This document shows positions 33,001 through 44,507 of a stretch of 64,000 nucleotides of DNA, piece by piece. Where the stretch lies: positions 99,117 through 163,116 of the forward strand of contig NW_005434573.1 in the NCBI RefSeq assembly GCF_000315625.1. Reading direction: 5' to 3'. The stretch is from Guillardia theta CCMP2712 (Eukaryota > Cryptophyceae > Pyrenomonadales > Geminigeraceae). Both the position numbers and the translations under genes were made by a program. Position 1 is the stretch's first letter; each line of letters begins with the position of its first letter. The notes under the pieces are model-generated. The model did not search any database and was not told the origin of the DNA. It saw only the letters and a list, made by a program, of their open reading frames with translations.

Positions 33001-36000
33001 CGTAGCCCTGCAGGTTGACAAAGGTGAGATGCGGTATAGCACATACGAGGAGGCGCGAAGGAAAGGGGGGAGCAGGCGTGGTAGAGGGAGCGAGTAGTAG
33101 ACAATGTGAAGACAGGGAGAGAGAAAGGAGGAGGCTATATCCAACGAGTGCGAGTTGGGAATGGGCGCCTTGGGTAGGAGCACAAGGGAGGTTGGAGGTT
33201 GGAGGTTTGAGGTTGGAGGTTTGAGGTTTGAGGTTGGAGGTTGGAGGTTGGAGGTTGGAGGTTGGAGGTTGGAGGTTGGAGGGAGGAGCTGCAAAACCTT
33301 CAGGCTTCGACGCGTTTCCTTTGCCGGAGAACCCGAAGTTGAGAGGGATGTTGTCCGTGGCCTGGAGCATCATCTTGGTGTAGAACGATCCGTCCGTGCA
33401 TGTCGTCGCGTTCGTTCCCGTTGCTGGTCCTGATCCTCCGCCGTAGAGGGTTGTAACACCTGCACATGGGTTGAGCTCCTGAGCAGAACGTGATTTCACT
33501 CTCATCTCCCATGTTCTTCCTTCCTCTGCTCCCTCCGTCCTCCTCCTTTTCTCTTACTTTCTCTCTCCTCCTACTCTCTCCTCTCTCCTACTTCTCCCTT
33601 CCTCTTTCCTCCTTCTCGTTATCCTGGGCATCGTCGCTACTTCTGCGCTCTCGCGTAAGAGATTTACCAGATGCAATTGCGTCGAAGGCTTGCTGGGGGC
33701 AGATGTAATGAATGTGGGTGTCTATCCCTCCTGCGATTTACAAGGCGACGAGTGATAAGAAAGGAATCAGCCAGCACAGCAAAAGGGAGGGAGGAGGTAG
33801 AGAGAAAAGTGAATGGAAGTAGGGAGAGAAACGGAGAGGAGATAGACTGGAAGTACAGAGGAAGATGTAGGGAGTAGGTAGAGGGGAGGAGGTAGAGGGG
33901 AGGACGAGGAGAGGAGCAGGTAGCGAAGAGGGGACGTAACGGAGACAGCGGGCAGGATAGTGATAAGAGAAACTCATGGATCATGTGCCAGTTGAGCAAA
34001 GGATGGGCAGAGTAAAGATGTCACACCTGCAGTCACGATAGATCCCTCCCCAGCAATGGCTTCGGTGCCGGGACCAACAGTCATTCCCGGGGTGACACCC
34101 TGATCAGTGGAGAAATGTCAGGGTGAGAGGAGAAGAAGTCGGTAAAAGAAAAGGATTCTTCGTAGTATGTGTGGATGGATGAAAGGGGGGATAGGCATGC
34201 GTGCGATGTTTGACAACTCTTGATAACTTGCCTCCATCACGTCAGGGTTGCCAGCCTTGCCGATCCCTGCAGGGCGGAACATCACGGAGAAACGCGAGAA
34301 GCAGAGGAATAAAGAAGGAGAAGAGAGATACAAGGTCAGAATGCGCTCAGAGAACAAGCAAGAGGAGGGCGACCAACGAGATAGCTGGGGGACAACAGGC
34401 AGCAGACATGCAGGAGGGTCGAGACGGACCTGCGATCTTTCCATCCTTGATGCCGATGTCGCACTTGTAGATACCCGTGTAGTCGACGACCTGTAGCAAA
34501 CAGACAGTCAGATAGATCAAGAGACAGCGAGACGAAGGGGAGAAGCGACTAGTCCTCAAGGGAGGGAGGCAAGGGGGGTGGGGGGTAGGGGATGAAAAGG
34601 AAGCAAGAAGAGAGCTGGTCAAGGACGAGCAAAGCATGGGAAGACAAGGAGCAGCGCGCTGGTTTACAAGAGCGTTCGTGATGACACAGTCCAAGCAGTC
34701 GACTGCACTTTCTCCTGCTGCTTGCCCCATACCGTCGCGCAGCACCTTCAATAGCCGTCACTTCTTCGACCGAATAAAATCTCTAGCAGAAAGTTGAGAG
34801 CGCAAAGAATGAAGTCTGGAGCCCTTAGAAACAAGCAGGATAAACATCAGATGTGCAGATGAGCTATAAAGAATGAAACTTTTTGATCGCAAGAATGGGT
34901 TGACTTTACCTTTCCACCTCCAAACTTGCACTCGTCGCCGTACACTGTATAGTCTTTTTCGACTTCGATGACAAGCCCAGTGTCTCCGAGGTGCACCTGA
35001 AACATCGTCAATCAAATCTCTAATATCTCCTCTCATCTTCTTTGCCCCCCTCCTCCTCCTCCTCTACCACTAAACCAACGTCCTCCTCCTTTGCGATCGA
35101 AAACTGGTTCCACCTCATCCTCTCTTTTTCCCGGGCCATTCTCATCGCAACCCACAGTCAGCTCTGACCTTGTCTCCTGTGGTTGGGCCAAAGATGTCTG
35201 CATAGTGCTTGCGGTCAATGGTGACCTGCGAGCTCGCACGTGAGATGAGAAACAAGAAGATCGACATTCAGTGATAGCAACAAGAACATCGGAGAGAAGT
35301 TCTCACTGACAGGCGGAGGAAGAGGAAGGAAAAGGTGACAAGGAGGAGGAGGAGGGAGGAAGGGAGCCTGGTTCACCTCCGTCTTCGCCTTCTTCTGCGT
35401 ATGGGTGACATCTTGCGGCTTGTGCTTGAAGCCCCTCCACAACACGTCAGCATGGGAAGCCGCGCTTCCTTCCCTCCTCCTCACTTCTCCGCGCATCTCT
35501 TGACGATCTCCTCAACGTTGGAGGGAGAGTACGGCCCGTCGACAATGTTGTTGCCTCCTCGGATCACCTTGTTTCCTCCTGCAAGCATGAGCAAGATGGC
35601 AAAAAGATCAGTGAGACCACCAATCACATGGGAGCTCACCGATAGCAACGAGGGAGACAACCTTACTCTCTCCCGGCTCGAACCTTACAGCCGTTCCAGC
35701 AGTGATGTTCAGCCTCTTGCCGTAAGCAAGACCTTCATACCAGAAAAATATCAATTGGAGAGGTTTAAACGCATCAAAAAAGACAGTTCAAGTAGACATG
35801 GCCAAAATCATGCACGCTGAACAAAGGACATGATAGACCAGAAAGCAAAAGCTGCTTGACATAAAACCACCCAAACACAAGATCTAGAAGTCACAACACA
35901 GCTTCATGGCACCTCTGTCAAACTCCAGTCTTGAGTTCGCCTCGACAAAGTGATAGTGACTTCCAACCTTGGCCATCAGGTCAACCAGGAGCAAGTCGAA

Positions 36001-37222
36001 CTCCCTCCCCTCCATACTTGGATCGGCCTGTCTGCAAGGTTGGTGACGGTGATACTGACGCTCTCGCGATCTTTGTTGAGGATCAGAGACCCCTGACATT
36101 CAAGTCTCGTCAGACGAGCTCAGTCAGCTGAAGCCATCATGCCTTGACGGGCACAACAGCTCCTGGACTTTCAGACTCGAACTGCTTCGACTAGCAAACC
36201 AGCAGTCAGCAGGGAAATTCCAATGTCCCCTCGACTGGCAAGCAGCATATCCTCTAACAAAGCAAGGCTGAAGAGTAAGGTACCGGGGCATCGAACGCCG
36301 AGAGGGAGGGCTTCGGGAGGAAGGAGCCATAGAGAGCGAGGTCAAGGTCACCATCCTCGAGGGTGATGGGGGAATGTACTGCACCCAAGTCAAGAAGCGA
36401 GGAAGCAGCGAGGCTGTAGCGCACACCGGTCACAAGTTTGGTCCCATCGGGGAAGGTCCCTTCCACCTGCACCTCATGGCAGAGAGCTTCTACTCCCTCA
36501 AGCACCTACAACGCCAATGGTTGTCAGTGGTTGCTGTCGTCTGATTTCTGGATCATGGGGTTGAGGCATCGGGAGCATTCGTCAGATGTGATTGTACCCT
36601 ATCTGACTATCATTTTCACTAGCTATGACTGTACCCTATCTCACTGGCAATGATTTTGTATCATATCTCAGCCAGGCTCTCGCTGATACAACGTCCCTTG
36701 AGCGTGAAAGCGTACCTGCCTCTTTCCGAGCAGCTTCCTTCCAAGGTCCATCAGCTCAGCGCAAGTCTTTCCATCGCTGAGGGCATGCGCATGAGACTGA
36801 GAGGAGCGCGATCATGAGCCTACCGAATGAACTCCAGCACGACTGTAGCAATGAGAGCAGTGGCCTCGACGTGGTTCAGCCTCAACCCCCTGGCGAGTCG
36901 CTTCTGCGCCAGCGAACCACACTGATGCAGGAGGAGATGATCGATCTCTCTTGGAGTCTGAGATCGGATCCCGCAGTCAGCCACGTAAATTCCTCAAATG
37001 GCGGTGAGACAGGCGATGAGGAGATGAAAGTTATAGGTAGGAGTTCAACGAGGAGAGCGGTCAGGAGTGGGGTAACGTCCCAGGGGATCAAAGAGTAAGA
37101 GGGGGTGGAAGATGAAGCAGCAGGAGGCGGGAAGGCAGGGTGCACGCAGGAGCATGGAGGTGAATGAGATGTGCCGGCATGACAATGCTGCCACCGCCGG
37201 TCGAACGCGCTACCAGTTTCAT
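30042..37222 (-). CDS. Urease, single-chain eukaryotic type
   Basis: A nickel enzyme that hydrolyses urea to ammonia and carbamate in the cytosol. The gamma, beta and alpha parts are fused as in plants and fungi. The first exon is only nine bases, MKL (37214-37222), joining in phase to [20 protein letters not shown] (about 36955-36830). Then come [33 protein letters not shown] and the beta-part [45 protein letters not shown]. The alpha part follows: [40 protein letters not shown] (nickel-binding His-x-His), [27 protein letters not shown] (GLK Lys is the carbamylated residue), [31 protein letters not shown] (active-site His), [57 protein letters not shown], and a canonical C-terminus [13 protein letters not shown] with TAA at 30042. 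Catalytic residues are intact. No urease accessory genes are seen nearby. Confidence 0.95.
32251..32303. repeat. (CAGCTCC)n heptamer array
   Basis: Seven or so copies of CCCAGCT in a urease intron. Confidence 0.9.
32531..32581. repeat. (CTC)n microsatellite in urease intron
   Basis: About 16 CTC triplets on the plus strand. The sense strand of the urease gene is purine-rich here. Confidence 0.9.
33187..33285. repeat. (GGTTGGA / GGTTTGA)n heptamer array
   Basis: Fourteen heptamers of two alternating variants, GGTTGGA and GGTTTGA, in a urease intron. The variant order suggests expansion by unequal exchange. Confidence 0.9.
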
Positions 37223-38196
37223 GGCGACGACGGCTGGGGGAACGGAGGTAGTGTTTCCACAAACATACCAAACTTTGAACCTTCAAATCAAATGCTAAAT
37301 CAAAATCAATGAAATTGTGTTTTGAGTGTAGAAAACTTCATGGGTCTTTTTCATTCACTCTGTTGAAAAGTGCCCCCATCGGAATTTAAATTCGGGATCC
37401 AACCCCCTGGTTTTTAGCCACGGCCTTGAAGCTTTTCCGACAAACTTTATAACATGTTTTACTCAACAAGGTTTTATCTTTTAGTCAATATGTATAGGTT
37501 TCTTTTAGTTACTACCCTCACTCTACAGTAAATATTTTACTTAAAGTTTAAAAAGTTTTTCTGTGGAATATATGGTTATGAGCCTCATGTGTTATATGTC
37601 GACTGAGGCGGGTTTCCTTTGACTGTCCACCCCACCCATCTCGCCCTAACTCCGAAAATGGTCAATTTGACCGGTAGTCTAGGTACTCCTGTTGCCATGC
37701 CCCGTGTCGCTTCGTCAGTGCATGCGAGCAACGGGGGCAGGGAGGAAGATGAGGGGAGGAGAGCATGGGTGACTCAGAATGCTGGATGGTTCTGAAGAAG
37801 AGGATGATGGTCGCATGAAGCGTAGATGCACTGATGAGGAATGACATCGAGGAAATGCGAGGCCATGGTGATGAGCGAGGGAGCTATTTACTAGCATGAT
37901 CGGGAGAGGCAAATCAAATGGGGGATGGATAGAAAGAGCTATAGAAGTCGTGAAACAAGGTCGGTGCTCAGTCTTTCCTGTAGAGCTACTCATAGAAGGA
38001 CTCGACTGAAAGCCGTGCTATGCGTATATGGACTGGGATACAAGGTGTAGGGCATTGGCATGATTAGAAAGGTGTATGAATATTGTCATCGCTGTCTGAG
38101 AGAGTGAGGAACGATATTGAAATCACGTTATTCACACCCAAATAGATTCTATGGTTTATACCTATGGTTGTTTCTGAGTTGATCCCAACACTTCAG
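37223..38196. promoter_or_regulatory. Divergent intergenic region, urease / carrier
   Basis: 974 bp separate the two start codons. The half next to urease is relatively AT-rich (37270-37600). No coding exon or strong repeat was seen. Short open frames (for example 37662-37993, minus) lack splice or family support. Confidence 0.45.
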
Positions 38197-40254
38197 ATGG
38201 CGGTCGTCGTTACTAAGAAGAAGCCTTTCCTGAGCAACGCCGCGCTTGCGGCTCTGGGGGAAGCAGGAGCAGGGGCTGTAGGTAATAGACACTTCTGTGC
38301 CTTCAACTGCAATGGCGAGTACTCTTGTGGTTTCTGATATTGAGCTCTCAAACAGGATCCATAGTCTCGATCCTCGCGCTCTATCCCTTGGACACGACCA
38401 GGACGATTCTCCAGGTGATGAGACTGAGACGCGGAGAGATCACTGAGAGAGAACGAAAGGTTCGCATGCCTCCCTACGACAAACCCATGCCTTTCTTGAA
38501 GCTTCTGGTGCACATCTACCGGACAGAGGGATGGCAGCGATTGTACAAGTGCGAAGAGATGATTCAAGTTTGCTCAAAGCCTGACGATCTTGTGATAGAG
38601 GACTGCCGTCGGCGCTGTCCGGCTCGGGTCTTTCCTGGGCGCTCTACTTTGCTGTGAGGGACCAAGAATGTGAAGCGCTTGTTTGGCTAACGTGAAAGTA
38701 GTGGAACGAGTTGTTCAAGAGATGGCTCAAGTCACTCAAGCACAAGAAGAACCCTTCCCAGAGCCTGGTGACCATCAAGCTGACCGCCATCGAAGAGATG
38801 TTGTCCGCCACGGTTGCGGGGATCCTGACCACAGTCATCGTCAATCCGATTTGGGTGAGAAAACGTTTGAGATGCGATAGGGAATGGCTGGGTGCATTAG
38901 CTGAACACATGCAGGTTATCAACACTCGCCTCAAGATTGCAGCAAAGAAGGCCTTCGGCAAGAAAGAAAACTCCAACGGCAAGGTGAGAGGTCCGAGATG
39001 CTTCGGGAGCGAACCTTACTGCCCTGTCAAGCATCTCCAGTCTAACGGAACCTCCAACGGGTCATCGCACCATCTGGCAAATGGGTCGTCCAATGGCACA
39101 AAGGAAAAGGGCGGTGAGCCACGGAGAACGGGATGTAGAGGATGCAGCGACGTGACTGTGTGCTGGAACAAGGGACGGAGGTCACGAAGATGCCCACGGC
39201 TACTTCACTGACCGAGCTCATCCGGAACGAGGGCATCCTTGGCTGGCTCTCTGGTTACTGGGACCCGAAGAATGGAGATCAGCGCTAACTTTGATGTGAA
39301 CGTAGGTATCGTTCCTGCCGTAGTCCTGCTCATCAACCCGGTACGAACTCTTCTGTAACCCCCTTCATTGCAACTGAGACTACTCTCCTATACCCCCCCT
39401 TCATTGCAACTGAGACTACTCCAGGGTATTCAACTTGCCATCTACGGATGGTTCCGCAAGATGATTCAGGTCTTGCTCGCCTCCTTCTAATTGACTTTCC
39501 CATGAGTCTCAGCAGCTCTTCCTCTTCAGAACCCCAACCCCACCTGCATCCCTTCATCATACCCCTTGGGATCCGTGCCTCCCTTGCCCCGTGATCCTTA
39601 TCCTATCTCTGCCTCAGCAGCCCTCTCCCCTCTCTCCATGAAAAACAAAAGATTTTCAACCATCAAGCGCTGCAAATTTTGACTCTGACATGGCTTTCTC
39701 CTTTTGGGGCTTCAGAAAGCAAGGGGTGGGAAAGGACCCAAGCCCTTGGAGGCGTTTGTCATGGGTGCTGTCTCCAAGTTTTTCGCGGTTGCGACATATA
39801 CGTCTTAACCTGCTGCCATGACTGTTTTCTCGCAGGTGCTTCTTACCTTCCCTGCGCAGACCATCAAACTTCGGATGCAAGCAGGGCTGAAGGGAGAGCA
39901 GGTGGCGATCATGATACTGACCTCTTCTGTTATCCTTATCATCTGTCGTGCGGTAGGCTAGTCACTACCTCAAGGACTTGAGGAGAGTGAAGAGCTTTTC
40001 TGAGCTGATTGAGGTTATCACATCCATGTGGACAGGTTGACCAGAATGCGGAGAACAGGCCGGCGCTGACGAAGCTTGCAGGTGTTGGCAACAAGATGGT
40101 CACTTCTATGCTGCATTCCGCAGTGATGTTCACCTTTGTTGAGTTGTTTCGTGCCTTCAACAGTATGATCCTGGCATACCAACTTCTCCTCTCGCTGAAG
40201 CGCTTGGCAGGAGTGATTGGTAGACGGCGTAAGGCGCTGGCGGCAGCTCATTGA
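38197..40254 (+). CDS. Mitochondrial carrier family protein, peroxisomal adenine-nucleotide type
   Basis: The ATG at 38197 begins AVVVTKKKPFLSNAALAALGEAGAGAV. First-repeat signature: ILALYPLDTTRTILQ (P-x-D), followed by helix 2, ALSGSGLSWALYFA (about 38605-38655). Second repeat: ATVAGILTTVIVNPIWV joined over an intron to INTRLKIAAKKA. NPIWVINTR matches the NPxWVxNTR signature that sets peroxisomal carriers (PMP34/ANT1/PXN group) apart from most mitochondrial ones. LTELIRNEGILGWLSG and GIVPAVVLLINP, GIQLAIYGWFRKM follow. Third repeat: AFVMGAVSKFFAVAT and TFPAQTIKLRMQAG, then HYLKDLRRVKSF, and the last helix NKMVTSMLHSAVMFTFVELFRA. The stop is TGA 40252-40254. Six helices and three repeats are present. 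The P-x-D acidic residue of the third signature is replaced by Gln (PAQT). Import of ATP, CoA or NAD into peroxisomes is known for the group; the substrate here is inferred only. Confidence 0.88.
39356..39425. repeat. Direct duplication of about 30 bp in intron
   Basis: CCCCCTTCATTGCAACTGAG and the next eight bases (GACTACTC) occur twice in tandem, separated by a short CTATA spacer, in a carrier-gene intron. Confidence 0.85.
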
Positions 40255-41820
40255 GGTGATTCAAACTTCCCCGCGGTTTGAGGCAAATGTTGAGTTCTCT
40301 TGCAGACTGCTGCCGGCAGCGAGGCCCCCGGGCTGCGGGGGGGCTGGGGATCACTCAGCAAGAACTTGGCTCGCACTATGGCAGCCGCGCAACGTGACTG
40401 ATGCTATGGCAGCGGGATGGACTCACTGGCATTAGCAGGGCATCAGTGATGCTATGGTAGCGGGATGGACTCACAGGCGTCAGTCATCGGTGTGACAGTG
40501 CTTCTGCTCAGACTGGCGTGCGACTCTCCCGACGGCCCTCAGCTGCACTGCCAGCGCCTTCCGAAGTTCCAGTGCACGACGGGGGCCGCCGGGCCGATGA
40601 AATGTGCCCACCGCCGCACGGCTACAAGAGTAAGTGTACGCCGAATCTTGGACTTGGCGCCGAGACCGGCGCTGTGCTGGCCGGGCTCAGGCGCCGCGTG
40701 GGCCCGGCGCCCGGCCAACGACTTGCGGCGACGCGCTTGGCCAGTGGCGGCCCGGCCGCCGGCCGCTTCGTCGCCTCAAGCTCACTAGGCTGGCACTCAG
40801 GAAGTAACTTAGTAACTGGTGGCGGCGGCTCCGGCGAGGCAGTCCGGCGCCGAGTTTCAAGGCTGTACGACGGTCAACGGCGTAACTTACTTGAGCAGTG
40901 CGACGATTGCCCGCCGGCCGCTGAGAGGCAGCCCGGCGCCTTCAGGCTTTGCCACATTGCCCGGCCAGTGCCACCAGTCACCGCGGCGCCGTCGGGCGGA
41001 ACGGCCGCGGCACCCGTCGGTTCATGAAAGTTGTAAAGGAAAATCGCCGGGCCGCCAACTCAGTGGCGGAGTTTTCAAGTCAAGTTCGCCGCGGCCGCGC
41101 CGCGTTGCCGGGGCCCATCCCGGCCCATGTGTTGGATGATTCAATTTAGTGATAACCGTGTGCCACGGTGTGACATTGAACTTTGGTGAGCAGTGAAATC
41201 GAAGCCAAGCTGGCAACTTGGCATGGTGATTCACAAGTGACTTTCATCAGTGAATCATGATCAGGGCCTGAGTGCCGCTCAGCGGCTTCGCGGCGGAACC
41301 GTGCCGGCCCTCCGGCCGCCGGGACTCGGCCGGGATCGGACTCGAGTACGGTCCGATTCACCGTCACTGTGGTCCCGGATCGGACTGGGAGCCTCGGAGC
41401 ACGGTACGGTACGGTCCCTGGGCCCGGCGTGGCCGCCGCGGCCGGGCGCGAGCCTCGCCCCCCCCCGGGGCCAGTGCCGTCCCAGCCCGCGGCCGTTGTG
41501 ACCTGAGCCTCGGAGTGCCGCCGCCCCCCCCGCGGCGGGGCCCGGGCCGGCCCGCCGCGTGAATCTCAGTTGTCACAGTGATCGCCGGGCCCCGACAGGA
41601 CTCCCGCCGCCGGAGCGCTGTTACGGCGCCGGAATCTCATGCTCTCAACAGCATCTTCGGAGATACCGTCGCGGCTTCACCGACTCCGAACACAGAGTCA
41701 GCCGTCCGAGCTGAGCGCCGATCAGAGTCACTCAGTGACTCTGTGACTCGCCGGTCCGGGGGGCGGGCGCGGCGGCGGGCCCCGCTGGTTTATATGAATC
41801 TGCTCAGGCCACCGTGATTT
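40255..41820. repeat. Repeat block R3: GC-rich core
   Basis: Extremely GC-rich DNA (40310-40350, 40540-41110, 41280-41800) full of CCGGC, GCGCC and GGCCG words interleaved with CAGTCA/GTGACT/TCAGTGA words. There are also two nearly identical phrases around GCTATGGCAGCGGGATGGACTCAC (40404 and 40452). Open frames such as 40518-41027 give Arg/Ala/Gly/Pro-rich peptides with no family match and no splice context. No TACCCC tract adjoins this block directly; the nearest is at 45640. Confidence 0.5.
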
Positions 41821-42295
41821 TAGTCAATACGGCCTGTAAGCCTTGCGAAACCAACGTGACCCGTCAGCCCTCAAACTGAGACAACAAACAGTCACGAGGA
41901 CACGCATGGTTCGGGGTGGTCAATGGCAAGCTCGCCCAGCTTCAAATCCCAAGAAGACCACAAGGCACCACAACAAAACTACCCATCGCATAGTAGTGAT
42001 TGAGGACAGGACAGCAGGGTCAGACTCAAGGCTCGGCGAAGAGGACAGAAGGTCACGCTGTCAAGAGGAAATGGTTACAAGCTGACGAGGTAAAATCTGG
42101 AGATGACATCGGCCCCTCTAATGGCTCATTGAGGCCTTACAGCAGTCACAAGGGAGTGCTGACACGGACACCACGAAGTGTGGACTCCGTGAGTAAATTA
42201 TGTGTAGTAAAGTCTGGAGTTGGGGCGAACCGTTGTTTGTTCCCTTCCCTCGTGAACGATAAGAAGTCAAAGGGGAGCGACGGCGAGGCCAGGCG

Positions 42296-43003
42296 ATGGG
42301 AAGCGAGCACAAGTCATTCATGGCATGCGAACACGGCGAGGACGAAAAAGCTTGTGTGCGAGATAGAAGAGGTCGAGCAGTGGATGCCACGGAGAATGGT
42401 AGCGACTGTGCTTCATGCCATGATGTGAACAATCAGCCGGAGCATTTTGAGCAAGATGAGCAAGCAGAAATGTGGACAGAATACGGAAGGGCGATCGAGG
42501 ATCTAACGAAGAGCACTCTATGTCCATTCATCATGGTTGATCTATCTCGTGACAACAATCCTATTCTGTTCGCCTCAACGAGCATGTGCGAGATTGACGT
42601 TGGTGTTCAATGGCATACGACGCATAGGACATCTCTGTGGGACTACCTTGAGGGAAAGTTGAGTGACTGCGATTACTCAGCGATCGAGAACGCCATGCGC
42701 CAACCTTTTGTTGAGTTCTCAACATGCTTTGAATGGGCGCCAGACACCAGCTCTAGCCAATGGCTGCATGTGTCCCTGCGGCAGGACGATAAGTTCAAGT
42801 GCCCGTTTGTCACGATCTGCTTTTACGATGTGACGAACCTGGTCGAGCAATATGATGTTCAAAACCTCGAGGACAAGTGCAGAGAGATTGAGACCACACA
42901 GCTCTACACTTGCACCACGTCCTTCTCTGTTCTCCATGCCATGATGATGGATGATGACAAGAGCGAGGCCGATGGACTTGAGAATGAGACTCCCTCACTG
43001 TAA
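42296..43003 (+). CDS. PAS-like domain protein
   Basis: An unspliced frame runs from ATG 42296 (GSEHKSFMACEHGEDEK) to TAA 43001-43003, 235 residues. The first 60 residues are polar and Cys-rich. Residues about 70-200 look like a PAS domain with its C-terminal cap: CPFIMVDLSRDNNPILFAS fits the strand-strand start, and WLHVSLRQDDKFKCPF then VTICFYDVTNLVEQYD fits the last strand with the DITE-like end, followed by a helix EDKCREIETTQ. No LOV-type Cys motif (NCRFLQ) is seen. The ligand is unknown. The reading ends soon after the helix, where a kinase or other output domain would be expected. The neighbour downstream may be a decayed output domain. Confidence 0.5.
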   Translation: MGSEHKSFMACEHGEDEKACVRDRRGRAVDATENGSDCASCHDVNNQPEHFEQDEQAEMWTEYGRAIEDLTKSTLCPFIMVDLSRDNNPILFASTSMCEIDVGVQWHTTHRTSLWDYLEGKLSDCDYSAIENAMRQPFVEFSTCFEWAPDTSSSQWLHVSLRQDDKFKCPFVTICFYDVTNLVEQYDVQNLEDKCREIETTQLYTCTTSFSVLHAMMMDDDKSEADGLENETPSL

Positions 43004-43050
43004 ATAGTATATGATGTTTAGATAGATTCATTGAAGCTTTCTTTGATTGA

Positions 43051-43827
43051 ATGTTACGATTAGATCTCCGCACAATGCAAACAATATACAACACTGTCAA
43101 GCGGTTGCTGCCTTCACTCATTCAGCTGGTGAAAATCGTGGCTGGAGATTGTACAGCAAATGTACGTTTCTACGTGCTTGACCATAAGATGGTTGGCTGC
43201 CCTATGGCTGATGTAGGGTGGGTCTCGCGAGTCATAGAGAGAGTCTGTAAGATCTCTAGCCTGCAGACGAATTCATTGGAGGGTCAGCTGCCGATGCTTT
43301 CTCTATCATTTCTCACCACAACGACGTTGAAGCCCTCCCTCAACAGCTGACGGATCCCGAACGGCCTCTTCAGTATGCACTCGTTGAGATGCACTCCAGT
43401 CACAACCTCGCATGCCATCAGGGCATCTTGTCATCATGTGCTCCTCACTTCACACCACGTTCTTCATGCCGAGCCTCTTGAAAGTGCCAACAATCTCATT
43501 GGCGCTGTCACTCAGCCCGTCCAACGGGAAGATCTTGATGTCCCTGTTCTATCGGTAGACCATGAGAGGCGAGGCCTTTCGAGCTCCGAGGCATACCTGG
43601 TAGTGCGATTCGTCGTCCCATCTGGTCGGAGCCTCGGTCTTGCCATCATCGCAGCCACCGCCTTGAATCGGAAGCGTCGGCTCGTCATCGAGGGGCTCGA
43701 CAGACTGACCTGCGTCGATATGTCTCATGCTCTCTTGTCAAACGGATGTCATGTGATACCCGCATGCCTGAGTGAGGCAGACAGACATCCCTCTTCTGAC
43801 ATACACCATCTCGAGCTCTGCATCTAA
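43051..43827 (+). pseudogene. Possible decayed sensor-kinase/receiver sequence
   Basis: Three successive frames hold protein-like text without clear splice sites between them: RFYVLDHKMVGCPMADVGW (43051-43290), then HHNDVEALPQQLTDPERPL in another frame (43300-43420), then YLVVRFVVPSGRSLGLAI and RLVIEGLDRLTCVDMSHALL (43540-43827). The GRSLGLAI phrase recalls the G2-box of a histidine-kinase ATPase, and the following Val/Ile-rich strand plus helix recalls a receiver, but neither has its key residues. It lies about 50 bp after the PAS gene. It could be the frameshifted remains of that gene's output domains, or an unrelated gene with unseen introns. Confidence 0.22.
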
Positions 43828-44507
43828 CCAAGGCAGCCTGGCGTCAGGCGTAGGAGGATGGAGGGGATGGAGGCTGTTGGAACCATTCGTTCTCGCTGCT
43901 CGGGGTACTCTGCCCACATCTCTTCGACCCCGCTAAGACACGTCAAGAGCAAGGCACTGGAAGATGAGCTGAAAACCTGCTGGGAACATGCACGATGAAA
44001 ACTCCAAGGTCTCTTGCCGCCATGATAGCGCGATTGATATCCCTAGCTATCTCCATTGACCTGAGATGTGCTGGTTGACACCCTAGGACTCATTCATCAC
44101 CAGAAATCAGTCGGATCACTTAAAGATTCACAACCATGGAATGCCCACATGTCGATGACTAGGATGGCTGTTTCAGAAGCATTCCACCTATATCAGGTGA
44201 GGCACATAAAAGCAAGCACCAACTGTCCACCTCTCTTGTTTAGACCAAGGTTGGCCATCGCTCTTGTCTGTAGTGCCAGTCAAGGCAGGAAGCAGCTCGC
44301 AACCGAGTACTGAAGCATCTCTTGTGCACCACAACGCTGTCTTGAGTCCCTGAAGCAAAATAAGAGGCACCGCAACAAAGTCCGCCAACATACTCGTTCT
44401 CTCTCCAATAGGGCGTTGGATTTCTCCATGAGACAAGAACCTGGCAAACCATCTCATGATTGTAACATACCTTTCTTCAGCACCTGATCCTGTCCTGAAC
44501 ATCCAGG

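Noticed and set aside
40518-41027. 169-aa Arg/Ala/Pro-rich frame
   Set aside because: Open because of GC-rich composition with few stop codons. No motifs, and neighbouring frames are equally open.
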